Shown here piece by piece: positions 1 through 12,561 of a stretch of 64,000 nucleotides of DNA. The stretch spans positions 124,001 to 188,000 of the forward strand of contig BCIG01000011.1 in NCBI GenBank assembly GCA_001599915.1. The letters run 5' to 3'. How positions within the stretch are numbered: position 1 is the stretch's first letter; every line of letters starts with the position of its first letter. The stretch comes from Symbiotaphrina buchneri (lineage: Eukaryota; Ascomycota; Symbiotaphrinales; Symbiotaphrinaceae). The position numbers and the translations under genes were made by a program. The notes beneath the pieces were generated by a model that worked only from the letters and a program-made list of their open reading frames with translations, made no database searches and was not told where the DNA came from.

Positions 1-635
1 CACCCCGTACGGCAGCCAGGCCCGTTTCGGGAGGTACCACGTACTCGTAGCTACTCTGCATGCGCGGCAGTCGATAAATGATTATTGGCACCTGGATCAA
101 CCTTGCGCGTTCATTTTATCCAGTTGATATCTTCTACCCACACCCCAATCGACCCTTGCACCGCGCATAAGGGTTAATGATCCCTTGGTCTTTCTTTTTA
201 CGCAGTACAACTCGCTCACATCGCTATCGGTCTCCTTTTCCAAAAGTCAATCCAGCGAATTGAAAGGGCTCAGCCATCCTGTCAGACTGTGCAGGTGATC
301 TTGCGTTATTGACTAGAACCCTGCTCCTCACAATCCTTGCCCGGACTTGTTCAATCCATCCAGCCATTCCTTTTGGACGGAAATCCTGTCAGTGACAGCT
401 TCCGATTCCTTGAAATCACTCGTCACCACTCTATCTGGTTGCAGCCGACCGTCCGTTTCGTTCGGAAGTCTTCTGAGATCACCATGAACACCAGTGATGC
501 CCGAAGGTCATGACGACTCGCCCTGACGAGGTAATTACGGAATGATCGACCAATAAGGAGAAGAACTGCGTCAAGCATCCATGTGCAGGGGTCCACTCGC
601 TCGTCCTCTGTCTTTTGTTGCTGGTCCTGATTCTG
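1..635. other. upstream region of the DUF1765 gene, no gene seen
   Basis: No credible coding region is visible. The ATG at 484 meets a stop after nine codons. This stretch probably holds the promoter and 5' leader of the gene that starts near 636. A short upstream coding exon cannot be excluded. Confidence 0.4.
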
Positions 636-3600
636 ATGGAAGACCCTGTTGCCTTCGCGGAGCAATCGAGTCCGTCCATCACCGCAAAACGGAACACTTT
701 TGTTGTGGGTGACGATGACTTGCCCAACGGCTCTCTCTCGGATATACCCCGTTCCGCAAGCCACACATACCTTCCCTTGGTAAACGAACAGGAGCCTTCA
801 TACCTCACTATCAAGCGCACCTTCTCAGACAATGTTCTAGTTCACTCGGCAAGCCAAACAAAACTCCATGAGCCAAAACATGATGTGCAGGTAACGGCGG
901 CAGATGGATATCGGCATTGGCCGGGGGAGGCTACACGGCCCAGAACATTCTCCAAGGGTTCAAGATTGATGATCTCTAAGCTCATACCCTTCTCAAATCA
1001 TGAAAAAGAACCTCCACAGGTGTCGGATTCTCTCGGGCAAGACAAAGTTCGTCCCACTGTCAAATCTCGTTCCGTCTCAGGGTCGATCTCCTACCTGAGG
1101 CGGAAATCCTGGGTTTCCAGTTCTAGGTCACCCTCCCCCAGCAGAACTGGTGAACGAGAGGATGAACGAAGCACGGAAAGTTCGGTGCTATCGCGCAAAT
1201 CAATTCTGCGGAGGAGAAAGTCTGAGAAGAACATTCAGGAATCTTTAAGATCAGCCCGTGGCTCGAGCTCTGCTTCTCCCAGCGTCCTCCGGACTGCGAT
1301 TCCCTCGCATGAAATTGACGAGGTGATAATGCAGACCGCCTTGGAGATCCAACAGGGCCAAAGTGCGCCAACCAAGGCTTCAGATGAAGTCCTCCGCCCT
1401 CCAAGGGGAAACAGTTCCCTGATAGGAGCGATACCGCCAATGCCAAAGCCTGCGTCGAGTGAACGCCTCCAAGCTTTTGCTGTAGATGTCCCTCGAAAGA
1501 AAGATGAACTTTGGAACGCTTTCAGGAACTTGGACGGGGCTTACCAGAAGTATGAACGACCCCGTCACATGTGATAAAGCATCCAATCTAACTTTCCTTA
1601 TACAGATTCGAATCGAAGGCCAGTGCACTCAAGGCTAACGTAGTGCGTGCATCCCTGTTGCCATTCCTGCGGGAGTATTCGCAGCATGAGCCTACAAGAC
1701 CACTCAGACCCGAAGACGTGGATCGGAGGGTTATGATATTGAACAAATGGTGGATCGGACTACTAGAGATGCTGAACGGTAAGCACAACCAGATGATCTC
1801 AGGTACGGATAGGCCCGCTTTGCTAGAAGGCATGTTGGGCATAATGGTCCGGCCTGAGTGGAGACTACCCCTCACCGGATTTGCTTCCCTCCGTGACCGA
1901 TCCTCGGCGCCTAGTTTGAGTTCTTGCTCTTCGACCTCTTTGGACTCGGCTGCATCTGACTTTCTGATCGATTCCGTATATCATAATGTGCGTAACATGT
2001 TCGTACGAAACCTCCTGGCTCAGCTTGCGTTCGTGGTGGATAGGATGTCCCTGAGGAATGCTCCTGCAAGTCTGGTAGCGTTTGGTGGAAAGGCCATTGC
2101 GTGGGCATTTTTCTTCTGTCCTGGGATTGCCGACCTGCTTGTGCGCCTGTGGCGGACTCCGAAAGAGACGCTTCGACGCGCCGTGGCCGCTCTTGATTCT
2201 ACTGCGGAGAACCTGCGAGACCCTCGGCCGGTGGACATAGTGTTTAATTTCCCGCAGTGCATGCATTCTCTGGCCTTTCAATCAATTGCCTCAACGGTCA
2301 GGAGTCTAAGGAAGCGTCCTTCAGCACCCTTATCCGTGTCTTCCATAGCTTGGGACGGACCTTGGATCGGTCGATGGTCAGGCCACGACAGCGACCTTTT
2401 CTTTGTATTTGTGAAAAATTTCTATACGTTGGCGGCAGATTTCACTCCGGCTGACGTTTCTAAAAGGACGCTTGTGTACGTCCCTGGGCTTGTCATTATC
2501 AATGCTCAAATTCTGAGAATCATGGATGCTACTATACATAAGCAATTCGGCCTCATTGCTGCAGAGGAGGATGCAATGCCTACAACGCCTACGTTCGATA
2601 ATATACTCCTCACCGGTGCAGATGCCTCCGCATCGACTCTCCCCTTGCCATCCGGTAAGGTCACAAGGTTCATGGCCGAGCATCGTCTTATAATGCTTCT
2701 ACGGGACTTCCTCGCCGAAAGATTCTCGGCCTCCATTGGGACAAAAGAGATCTTTGCAGAAGTCTTCAGCGGTCTGCTCAGCGCGGCTTCTTTGAGGGTT
2801 TCGATCTTCGATTACAACGCGTGCTCCACCCTATGCGACTTTTGGGAGGAAGCAGTTACAATATTGTCTCGTTTCTGTGTACTCAGCCCGGGGTCTCAAG
2901 CGGTTGTCGACTGGGAATTCTGGATCACCGTTTGTAAACACATGCTCGAAAGCCGGAACACGATGACAGAGATACGCCTTTTTACGCTATTGTATAGCAC
3001 GTGGGGTCTGATCTCATTAGACGAGTCCAGGAAAGAGGAGCTGTGTCTGCATTGGCTTCTTCAGGAAGATTTTTTCGTTACTTACTTTGCGCATTGGTGC
3101 CCCATGGTCAGGGCGTACTTTATGCGACTGATATGTTGGCGCCTGGCAAGGTATGACGGTCACGCGTCAAATTTGGATCTGTGAGTGACTCCATATGACT
3201 CCATATGGGCGATACGTTCGCTGACTTCTCAAAGACGGATCTACGAAACTCTCTTCTGCCGCTTAAAAGTCATGTGGACGCGCTTCCTTTACTTGCAACG
3301 GAAAGCCACACGAGAAAATAGACTAGCCCACTCGACCGCCCCTTGTCTCCCCGCTCCTGGACGCCGCCTTGTCATTGTCCGTACAGACGGTGATGGTGGC
3401 TCTGGTGGTGTATTTATGTCGCTCGATGGTAACATCATCTCTTCAACGTCTCAGACGCTACGACCTCTAACGAATCCTCCTATGTCTTTACCTCCGGAAC
3501 GTCGTGGCAATACTAGGTCTCCAGTTCCTGCCCACTCATCGAAGCAGCAGATGCAACAGCTTCCTGGAAAGAAGCGGTGGGGTGTATTTCGTAACATCAT

Positions 3601-4057
3601 ATCTTTAACAAGTCCTGGGGAGGAGACAGACGCTGAGGAATTGAGCGATGGCCGATCCCATCATAGCCCAGAACAACAGGTTGAAGACTGTGACTCGCAG
3701 AATGAAGGGCTTGATGCGTATCGCCCTTATTGTCAATACTCCTTCCGCTTCTCGCTTGAATGGGTGGATCGATCCGCGAGGGCAGGGAAAGAGAAAAGGA
3801 TTTTTCCTCCGCGCTTGCCGAAGGCCTCTCAAGCGTATCTGCAAGCCCAAAGGCCTGCTGGGGTTCCCATATCCAATGCCTGTGCCGCCGACCAGTTGCC
3901 TTCAGATACATACATCGGCAGGGCCCTTGCAGAATGGGCGGCTGTCGTTGACGAGCATCAGAATTTTGTGGATAGGAGGAAAAGTGAAGGCGTCCCAGGG
4001 GACCGGTGGGTAGAGATACCGATGTTAGGTGTCGAGACTGCTCGCAAGCCATGCTGA
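636..4057 (+). CDS. DUF1765 (UPF0592-like) fungal protein
   Basis: Three exons, 636-1549, 1606-3180 and 3235-4057, give 1103 residues. The introns are 56 and 54 bp with GTATGA and GTGAGT donors. The N-terminal 300 residues are Ser/Arg-rich and look disordered. Exon 2 opens with the KASALKANVVR block and continues with RPEDVDRR and ILNKWW, which I recognise from DUF1765 proteins. The join of exons 2 and 3 restores the conserved ARYDG...L..RIYETL..RLK..W segment, which favours the donor at 3181 over an in-frame one at 3151. The C-terminal 250 residues are low complexity, then a short conserved tail. No biochemical role is established for the family as far as I know. The ATG at 636 is the first in frame, but an upstream exon is possible. 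Confidence 0.85.
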
Positions 4058-4315
4058 GCCGCTCGAAACCATTAGGGATGAGATGCATATGAGCGACTGC
4101 ATTGTTTGTTGTTCTTGGAAATTTCCTGCTCATATGGGTTCATTTATATCTCTTCAGACCGTCGGTGTTTGCAGGCGGATTGGTACATGATCTCGGGATT
4201 TCATGAATGCAAGTCAAAGTACGAGCTTGTCACCAAGGTGTTAATTGGTATACCGTATGATCTTGGGATCATCAAACCTGCACCAAACAAAGGTGTAGGT
4301 ATAACTATGGCGTGA

Positions 4316-7195
4316 TATATATCCAAATCGTTTATATGGACTTATCATGGATATGGTGGTATTTGTTAGATTGTTATTTAGGAGGTCATGCTAGAAATCA
4401 ACAGACTTGCAAACGGTATGGTATAACCAGCAAATATGTATATCATATCTACCAGATCACCAGATTATCAGATTGATAAGATGGAAAATCTACTTTGAAA
4501 TTACCAATTTTGAAAGAGCAAAAACTACAGGAACAGATTTACACACTATACTACACCGTAAAACCCAAAGTTTACAGTAAATATGGTATCAAATCTTGGC
4601 ATTTATTCTATACATTTTCAACTTCAAATATCAAGGAAACCTTTCTGAAAAAGTGAAAACCCAGGCTAACAAGTAGTATAGTATCTACCCTTAGTTATAA
4701 ATATGATATACCAGCACTGAATATAGTCTGGTACCAACTTCTGGTACTACTAGTACTTAGTCATGATATCATATTCTACCAGTGTTAAATATAGTATATA
4801 TCAGATCTATTAGATTAGACTTGTTGTTGATATAATGTAGTATGGTATTTTGACTATATAAGTTTAACTGTCAAGAAACTTAATTCAGGCTTGTTGTTGA
4901 TATAGTATATACTACTGAATACGAATATACTATACTGATGTTAAATGTGGTCTGGTACCAAATTTTGGTACCAGTGGTACTTAGTCATGATACCATATTC
5001 TACCGGTGTTAAATATGGTATATACCAGATCACCAGATTAAAAAGATAAGATAAGAATTTTTTTAGAATTACCGTTTTTAAAAGGGTATGGAACTAGCAC
5101 TCATAAGTTCCATGACTATATTTATAGTAACAAACTATATCTAATCAGGTTTAATGCATAAGGTGGTTTATATTAATATGTATTAGCTTGTATTGGTTTG
5201 TATTAGTATGTTTTACTATTTGTTAGTGTTTATAAATACAAGGTAAACTAGGTAGAAAGAGATAGGTCAGTTAGAATACAATCATATTTTATATTTTTTG
5301 AACTTTAACCAAGTTGTTGTCCCAAGTTGTTGTCCCAAGTTGTTGTCCCAAGTTGTTTTAACACTTCCAGCTTGTTACTATCCTATAGTTTCTGGCCACT
5401 GTAGAATCTAGGGTTATGGTTACAGTTAGAAAATGATAATATCTCAATTATTCCTAATTGGATTTTAAATTTCAAAAGGGATATTACTTAGCAAATAATT
5501 TGTTATACAACTATGTTTTTCTTATATTAAAGGGTTAATTATTCACCAGGATAAAATTAGGTTTCGTTTAAAGTTGTTTTAGTAATCATTTAGTAATCAT
5601 TTAATAATCCAGTTCAGCAGTATACAATGAATACTTAATGGTAGTATTTGTATTTATAACTAGTGGTATCTGGTATCAAGGATCTAAACTATTATATATA
5701 GGTAAGTTTCTTGGTAGACAAGCTTAAACGTTGTGAAAAGGTATAATAGCAGAAGGAATACAGCTTGGAGCGGTGTAAATGTAGAAGCAGGTGTAAATGC
5801 TGATTGAATTGCTTGCTATCTACCTGGGGGTTTTATGCCTCTTTTATAGACATGAATAGGAGATAATTTTTACAGCTGGAATGTTTTAGCATGCTTGGTA
5901 ATCTGTTGATTACCAATGCTTTGTAATGCTTACAAATGCTTGGTCATTTGCTGATTACAAAGCATATTGAATGTCTAGAAACTTCCAGGAATTTCTATAG
6001 GCTTCTAGAAACTTCTATGGGCTTCCATGGGTTTCCATGGACTTCTGGCTTTTTGTCATGCTCTATATTCATGCCCTACTGTGGTTTCTAGAGCTTTCCA
6101 GGATAGTAGTGCTTGTTATCGCTTACTATTTTAACAAACATCAAAATACCATATTATACTATATCAACAACAAGTCTAGTTGGTTAAAATACAATTATTT
6201 TTTATACAATCTTATATTCTAACTAAACTATTATTTCGAGTCTTTTTAACACTTTTAACTTGTTGTTATCTTATAGTTTCTGGTCATTATAGAAACTAGG
6301 GTTAGGGTTACAGTTAGAAAATGATAATATTCTGACTATTCCTAATTAAATTTTAAATTTTAAAATTTTAAAAATGGTATTATTTAATAATGGTATTATT
6401 TGATAATGAATTTGTTATATAAAAATGTTTTTATTATTTTAAACGGTTAATTATTTAAATTTATTAAGATTAAATTAGGTTTTATTTAAAGCTATTTAAC
6501 AATTACTTAGTAGATCTATACTTAGTAAACAGTTAATAATATAGATAGATAATATATGATAATATAGAAATAAAAGTATTGATTAGATTGTTTAAGTCCT
6601 TAAACCAGGTTATAAAACCAGGTATCTACATATTAAAAACCTATAGTTGGTATATAGAGATATAGGTAGCTGTCTCTCTATGTGATCCATAACTTATGTT
6701 TTAACAAACTGATACCTGTACAGGTTTTAATCTTAATATTTTAATATTTCTCCTAGAACTATACTGGTATAACGTATAGGAATAAAAATAAAACTTGATT
6801 AATATAACCAGTTCCTTTTTCTCTTTGTTTACTATATTTAACCTTTTTTAAAGCCCTTTAAAACCTGTTTTAAAGGTAAAAACTAGTATCTATCTATTAT
6901 ATAACCAGGTTTTTTACATCTAATATAGGAAACTATAGTTTATATTATTATAAGAAAAATTCTAATATTAAACTCTTTTTAACGTATATATTATTCTTTT
7001 TTATTAATATAATTCTTATTCTTTTAACTGTTATACCTTTTGTAACTAACCAGATCTGTACAGGCTTGTTGTTAGTATGGTTTGGTTTGGGTTTTAACCT
7101 TCTTAAACCTAATTATTAAGACCTGTAGGTTGGTATGGTTTTTCAAAATTTTTTTATCAAAAACCACTGGTTTTTAAATTAACTTTAAAACAATC
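4316..7195. repeat. AT-rich island with RIP-like diverged duplications
   Basis: About 2.9 kb of very AT-rich DNA begins soon after the DUF1765 gene and ends sharply near 7196, where ordinary GC content returns. No long reading frame has protein-like content. At least two segments occur twice inside it and differ mainly by C/T and G/A exchanges: about 4713-4807 with 4932-5032, and about 5365-5600 with 6245-6510. TTGTTGATAT-type words recur several times. This fits repeats inactivated by RIP followed by decay. The original element family cannot be named from what is left. Confidence 0.75.
5311..5357. repeat. 13-bp tandem repeat, about 3.6 copies
   Basis: The unit AAGTTGTTGTCCC is repeated without change at 5311, 5324 and 5337, with a partial fourth copy from 5350. 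It lies inside the AT island. Perfect identity suggests it arose, or was kept uniform by slippage, after the surrounding decay. Confidence 0.85.
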
Positions 7196-8056
7196 TTCAC
7201 GTCCCGCGACAGTCAAACGTGATGATTGCCATACATTCTTGAAGGGGGGAAACGCAGCAATATCTGCAGTGAATTAAGAACTCCTTGCCGGATGAATGCG
7301 GCACAGGAACAGTGCGCAAGCGGATGGGGGAGCATGAAGCATGTCAAGGGATGCTTGCGGACGGAAGGCGCGCCCCTGTGACCTGCGAGAATGGCGGGAG
7401 CCGCATAAGCATAAATTCTAAGCAGCAAACTGCATGCACCTTGCTCGGTCTCGCGCTCAAGACTGTTTCGGTTTATTGGCTGAGACAATTTCTATATAAG
7501 ATGAGGCTACCTCTCGCCGCGGCCAAGTCGGCCTGTAGGGACTTTGCGCTGCTGCCAGGAACTCTGGCGTCCATTCCCGCAGAGATGAGAAGGCCGCCCT
7601 GGCTGGAGATCGACCTGCAAGAGCTGAGGAGCGTAACTGAGAAGGATCATGGTCCCAAGGAGCCCTTTCCGTTTTCAGGCAAGAGGAAGCCAACTCCGTC
7701 CCATTTGGATGCATTCCCCCCTACAAAAGGCATTTTAGACCTTGATGGTAATGCATGCAAACGGTAGCGGGTGCCAAATATCACAACCTAAACGCCTTTC
7801 CAACATAGGCCGGTGTCTGGTGGAGCAGCCTCCTTGCTTTCCCATGTTGCCTGATTGGCGCCGAGACTGACTTTACGCTCCACCGAGGCCGAGTAGCTTG
7901 AGTTAAGGGATTTGAGAAGTGGTGGTTCTCTCTAATATCAATGCCGCTTTTGCACCCTTGCTTGGCACACTGGAAGCTCGCTGGAGCAGCAGCGCACTCG
8001 TCCAACGGGTAGGTGATGGAGTACCCAAGTAATCCGGTAGACCGAGGAGGAAGCAT

Positions 8057-8473
8057 TCATAGAAGCAAGGGGCCTGCCTTCGCTGGAGGTTCCATCATCG
8101 CGCGAAGGTAAATGAATCCAGGAGCACGTATGCAGCGGTCATTCCCTATCGTTGCCTCTGAGATCATTGTTTGTTTGGTAGTCATGAGACTTCGAAGCAG
8201 TGTTCGCAATGCAGTGATAGATTTCTTCGGAAAGACCTCATTTATGACAATGAGTGTTATGATCTGTTCGATGTGTAGAGAACCTAGTCCGTGTAAGGTC
8301 ACTTTGATGGCTGCTGCAGGCGGTGTTACCTTTGGTGTCGGCGTAGTGCGGGCGCAAGGTACGCCGAATACCGATATCAACAATGATGAGAAGATTTCCA
8401 TGATATCGACATTTGCGCCCGAAGGAATTTTTAGTTCGGCATTCTCGGTGTAGATATGGATTTGTGAGGCCAT
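8057..8473 (-). CDS. doubtful 138-codon reading frame
   Basis: An ATG-started frame of 138 codons. Its composition is acceptable but no motif is recognised, and the opposite strand is open over almost the same interval (8112-8453), so this may be chance. It could be a remnant of a transferred or decayed gene. I would not annotate it as functional without transcript or homology support. Confidence 0.15.
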   Translation of the reverse strand: MASQIHIYTENAELKIPSGANVDIMEIFSSLLISVFGVPCARTTPTPKVTPPAAAIKVTLHGLGSLHIEQIITLIVINEVFPKKSITALRTLLRSLMTTKQTMISEATIGNDRCIRAPGFIYLRAMMEPPAKAGPLLL

Positions 8474-10974
8474 TCCAGATGCTTTGAAGTAGAGATATTT
8501 GAGATTTGATTTTTTTTTAATAGTGTCTTATGTGAAATTGTCCGATTGTAATATTTATCGCATAGGAATCATATCGAAAATTGATGTTGAGTGGAACCAG
8601 CAAAATAGAAAATTACGGATTCTCTGTCACGACACTCCCCTGGAAGCCAAAACACTCCAAGATGCGCCTGAGATTAGGTACGGGTAGTAGAATAGCACAA
8701 CTGGATGTTTAAGCTCGAAATCGTTTGAATTGAGACTCTCATTCAACAATATAATTCTTTTCGACATTTGTACAAAGTCGTTGAAATGTCTATGTTTTGT
8801 AAATATGGTAACCAAGAGTAGCAATTCTTTATTAGATGCTTGGCGTGCACCAATAATCCATCAAAAATACGTGAATGACAGTAATGTAAAGTAAAGTAGT
8901 GCAGTATTTACCGTTTATGGTACTTTTCACATGAATAGAGAAGTTTCTCAGCATCTCTTGAATTCATTGTTCATCGACCCTACATCGACCACACAACAAG
9001 TCATGGAGACCGCGGTGATGGCCTGGAATTGCCATCAACAATATACAAGCATGATGATCCTATCTCAGACAGAGTCCGTCCCAACACTGGGAGGTGTACG
9101 GTAGTCAGAGTGGCCCAAAATCCGTGGAGCACCGCCAAATCCCAAGACATGCCGGCCTCTTGCAGTGCCAGACAGTACCGAGCGGGCCGTCGCGATGGTC
9201 CGAGCCCCCTAGGAGAAAGAGCAAATGCGCCAAACTTCAAGTTAATAATAATGATAGTGGAGTGATCAAACTACCAGCCGCTATACGGATACGAATACCT
9301 AATCCATATCCGGCGTCACAATTGCAGGAGAGATGGAGCTTCACAGCAACCCGGAGAAACCCAGCTCGCCAGTATCTGCCAAACCGGGAGATCGCGGAAT
9401 ACAGCAGGGCTACGAGGGCAGCCATCGTCATCATCCGCACCGCGCCCCGTTGCGCATTGAATAGCTTACAGCCAAAAGGGAGTGAGTTGTTAGCGGGGGT
9501 TTGTTCAGAGTATTCGGGATACCCGGTAGTCCAACTTCGTACACTTGATGGGTGGAGTTCGCTATTTTTGGTTCAAATCGTCTCAAGTCAGTTGAGTCAG
9601 GATGCCAAGCAAGTAAGCAGGCCATTGCGTGGTCAAAGCACGAAGCTCGACCGTCCGCTCCTCCTCGTCCAATATCCACCAGGCACACCAGGCATGTGGC
9701 GATGCCACTGTTGACTCGATCAAGGCCTTCGGTTACCCAAGAGATACAGCAAAGGGGTTGGAGCGCAAGAATAGCGCCCCCATGGAATGTCTGCCCAGTG
9801 CCACAGCGGATTAGTTACGTGTGGTGGGCTACGTCCGCGGGAGCATGGCCCGCGCCTGTTGGGTTGACATCTCCCCGCAATGATGTGCAGAGTCAACAGA
9901 GCTTGCTGCTTGACACCTTCCGGATACGAGGATTTATCGATGACATGCACGAGGCAAAAATCATAAAATTATGTGCAAGTCTCCGCCCGTGCTTGGAATG
10001 TAAGCGTGGGATTTGAGAGATCAGAATGGTGAAGCTGATTGTGTGCTCTTCCTTAGGAATCAAGCTGCCTTGACAACGATCATTAAACTGCCGCTATCAC
10101 TAATTTCCTTCACCCGCTGGGCCTAGGATGGACTCATTTGCGAATTCGAAGATGCACCAGCCACAGCTTTAGCAGACAATGGGTGGGCATGTAAACAATC
10201 AGCTGCATGAGGGAAAGCGATCGACAGCTTGTCTACTAGATCCGGGGATGCCAAAAGGACGCCGACATCAGCTAAAAGGAACGTATACTAGAAACAGAAA
10301 TGCGTTAGCCTGGTATGGAACTAGATTGAGGGTGCGTACAGGAGCCTTCGCCGGGAGCGGACCGTTAGCTGACCAAATGGTGTTCCTGCAGAAGCGTATG
10401 GGTCTCTGGGCGGGACTGAGGAGGGGTTACAGGGACGATGAGTTTGGAATTATCCAAGGCTGGGGCATGAAAGAATCGCGATGGGGTCTAAGTCAAGATG
10501 GGATCTAGTCCACGTTGCAAGAGAGCAGCTCGCGTCGATGGCGTGGCCCTGCGCCGTTAGTTCATTCCCGAAATGGACGGTGATGGTCAGGCAGGATATC
10601 GCTACATTCTTCAAGAGTTAACGCATTTACTCCTACCTTGCTCTCTCAGCGATAGCACCGTTCGCAGCAGGAAAGGATCCAAGAGGCTTTCCGATTCCAA
10701 GTTAGGCGGGCATTAAGGAAAGGCTTAGCGCTTTAGTTAGGCCGTCCGTCCTAACTCCCCTTGCTTGTCTCAGGGCAACCGCACCAAGACACCATTCCAG
10801 CGACGCGGTTGCGATATCATCACGAAAGGTATTCAACCATCGACGAAAACGGCGACAGAGAAATTAGCGGCAAGGATGGATGTTTACTCTACCTACAAGA
10901 TGACCGGCGCGACGACCAAATTTATTTACCATTCCTCGGACTTAGCTTTGACAGAGATCAATTTTCCCAGGGGT

Positions 10975-10981
10975 TATAAAG
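10975..10981 (+). promoter_or_regulatory. TATA box of the secreted two-domain protein gene
   Basis: TATAAAG lies 158 bp upstream of the ATG at 11133. A C/T-rich leader follows, as in highly expressed fungal genes. Confidence 0.5.
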
Positions 10982-11132
10982 ACGCACCCACTCTGCCCAG
11001 CCGTTCACAGGGCCTTTTCTTGAAGCAGTTCAACTCACTTACATTCGTTTGCTTTCCTTCCATCAGACTTTTGTCTACGGTGTTTGGCAATACATTCGTT
11101 TAATCTACCCTCAGCCAATACAACAAGCAAAT

Positions 11133-12561
11133 ATGGTTGGAAAAGGCTACAAGGTTGCGGCCGTCGCCACTCTCGCGGCTGCTGCACAGGCACAGGACTA
11201 CTGCCCTGCCGCAACCTCAGGAGCAGGAGCGGTGTCTCAAGTCATCATCACGACCAACGTTGTCTACAACCCAATCGTGATCAACGAGTACTTCAACGAG
11301 AACACTGTGATCAACGTGGGTGGTATCACGATCAACATCAACAATGCCCCCACCTCGGTCAGCACGACGATCACGGCCACCAGCACAGTGACCGTTACCT
11401 CGACGATCACACCCACAATGTATGTCGCATGTCGCATGGAACCTAGCATGATTGATTAACTAACACGTACATAGTACACCTGGCACAACTGACATCCTCC
11501 TTGCGGTTACCGCTGCTGGCTTTGAGAAGCGTCAAACCGATGACACACAGTACGTTGCCTCCGGCGGTACCATCACCACGGACTGCTCTGCTGCCTCCCG
11601 CTTCTCGCTCCAGAATGGCGAGCTCCTCACCTCAGCTGGTGCCGTCTCCACCGAGAACGGAACTGCGTACGCTCCATTCGCTCCTGGCACTGGTTCCATC
11701 ATGACCACATTCGCCGTTAACGGCGATGTTCTCTCGTGGACGAACGCTGCTTTCACGAACGGTGTTGCCACGTTCTACTTGGACCCCATCGGAGTGGTCG
11801 ACTCGGTCTTCATTGAGCCGCCCCCAACTGGCTTCACGCAGATCTCGCTCATCGCTGTCCCTGCGGCGGCCTGCCAGAGTGGCTCGAACTCTCCGACCAC
11901 TGCGGCTCCCACCACCAGCACCACTGCATCAGCCTCAACCAACGGTACCACCACTACTACCGCCTCGGCGACCGCCACTGCCACTGAGGGCATCATCTTG
12001 GCTGCGAATGCCGCGAACGGCAAGCGTCAACTGAACGGTGGTTCCTTCCTTGCCCTTGATGGTACCCTGGTCAGCGCTTGCGGCTCTGCTGCCCAGTTCA
12101 TGGTTGAGCCTGATGGATCGCTTGAGGAGCTGACCACCGGCTACTTCGTGTCTGTTGATGCTTCTGCTGCCTATGAGCCATTCGTCGCTGAGGCCACGAA
12201 CGGCTCCATCACCACGGGATTCAGCACGTCTACTGGCACTCTGACATTCTCCAACTCTGCCTTCACCAACGGCGAGGCCAGCTTCTGCTTGTCCGCTTCG
12301 CTTGGCTTGGTTGAGATTGTCCTGACCACCGGCCCCAGCGACTGCACGGCCTTGACCTTTGCTCCTATCCCAGTCAGCTTCTGCACTGGCAACTCCACCA
12401 GCTCGAGCACCAGCTCCAGCGCCACCACCACTCCTCCCACCACCGCCTCGTCCAGCTCCACCAGCAGTGCTTCTTCCAGCACCGCTACCGGCAACATCAC
12501 CACCGCCGGTGCGGGCTCTTTCGCTCGTCGCTCTAGCTTCGAGGCCCGCAAGTGGCAATAG
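11133..12561 (+). CDS. secreted two-domain Ser/Thr-rich protein (DUF7908-like)
   Basis: Exons 11133-11419 and 11475-12561 give 457 residues. The 55-bp intron has a GTATGT donor and an ACTAAC branch. The N-terminus is a signal peptide ending near AAAAQA. A Val/Thr-rich segment follows, then two related domains of about 115 residues. Each has an early Cys, a phrase of the type F.l..G.L, and ends in Cys; each is preceded by a Lys-Arg-Gln that fits Kex2 cleavage (FEKRQ, GKRQ). The domains are joined by a Thr/Ser-rich linker, and a similar tail follows. No hydrophobic GPI tail is visible, so a soluble or wall-associated protein is likely. The pattern resembles the fungal DUF7908 family, recalled from memory. 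Function is unknown. Confidence 0.8.

Larger units (their letters stand above)
7196..11132. other. gene-poor stretch without a recognised gene
   Basis: Several reading frames of 80-206 codons occur here (for example 8057-8473 on the minus strand and 9094-9714 on the plus strand). They overlap each other on both strands, and none shows a recognisable domain or clear intron structure. The last 160 bp are the core promoter and 5' leader of the secreted protein gene at 11133. Confidence 0.5.

Noticed and set aside
3151-3234. alternative donor at 3151 for the second intron of the DUF1765 gene
   Set aside because: In frame and with a GTATGA donor, but it would delete the conserved RYDG..SNLDL residues; the GTGAGT donor at 3181 keeps them.
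5311-5357. CRISPR-like array
   Set aside because: The 13-bp units are head to tail with no spacers; simple tandem repeat in a eukaryotic AT island.
4316-7195. naming the AT island as a specific retroelement or other family
   Set aside because: No coding trace is readable and the internal duplications do not define ends, so a family name would be a guess.
7285-7767. 160-codon plus-strand reading frame
   Set aside because: No domain, with overlapping minus-strand frames of similar length; treated as chance.
9094-9714. 206-codon plus-strand reading frame
   Set aside because: Overlaps open frames in other phases and strands, is rich in Arg/Pro/Ser typical of non-coding GC-rich DNA, and shows no motif or start context.
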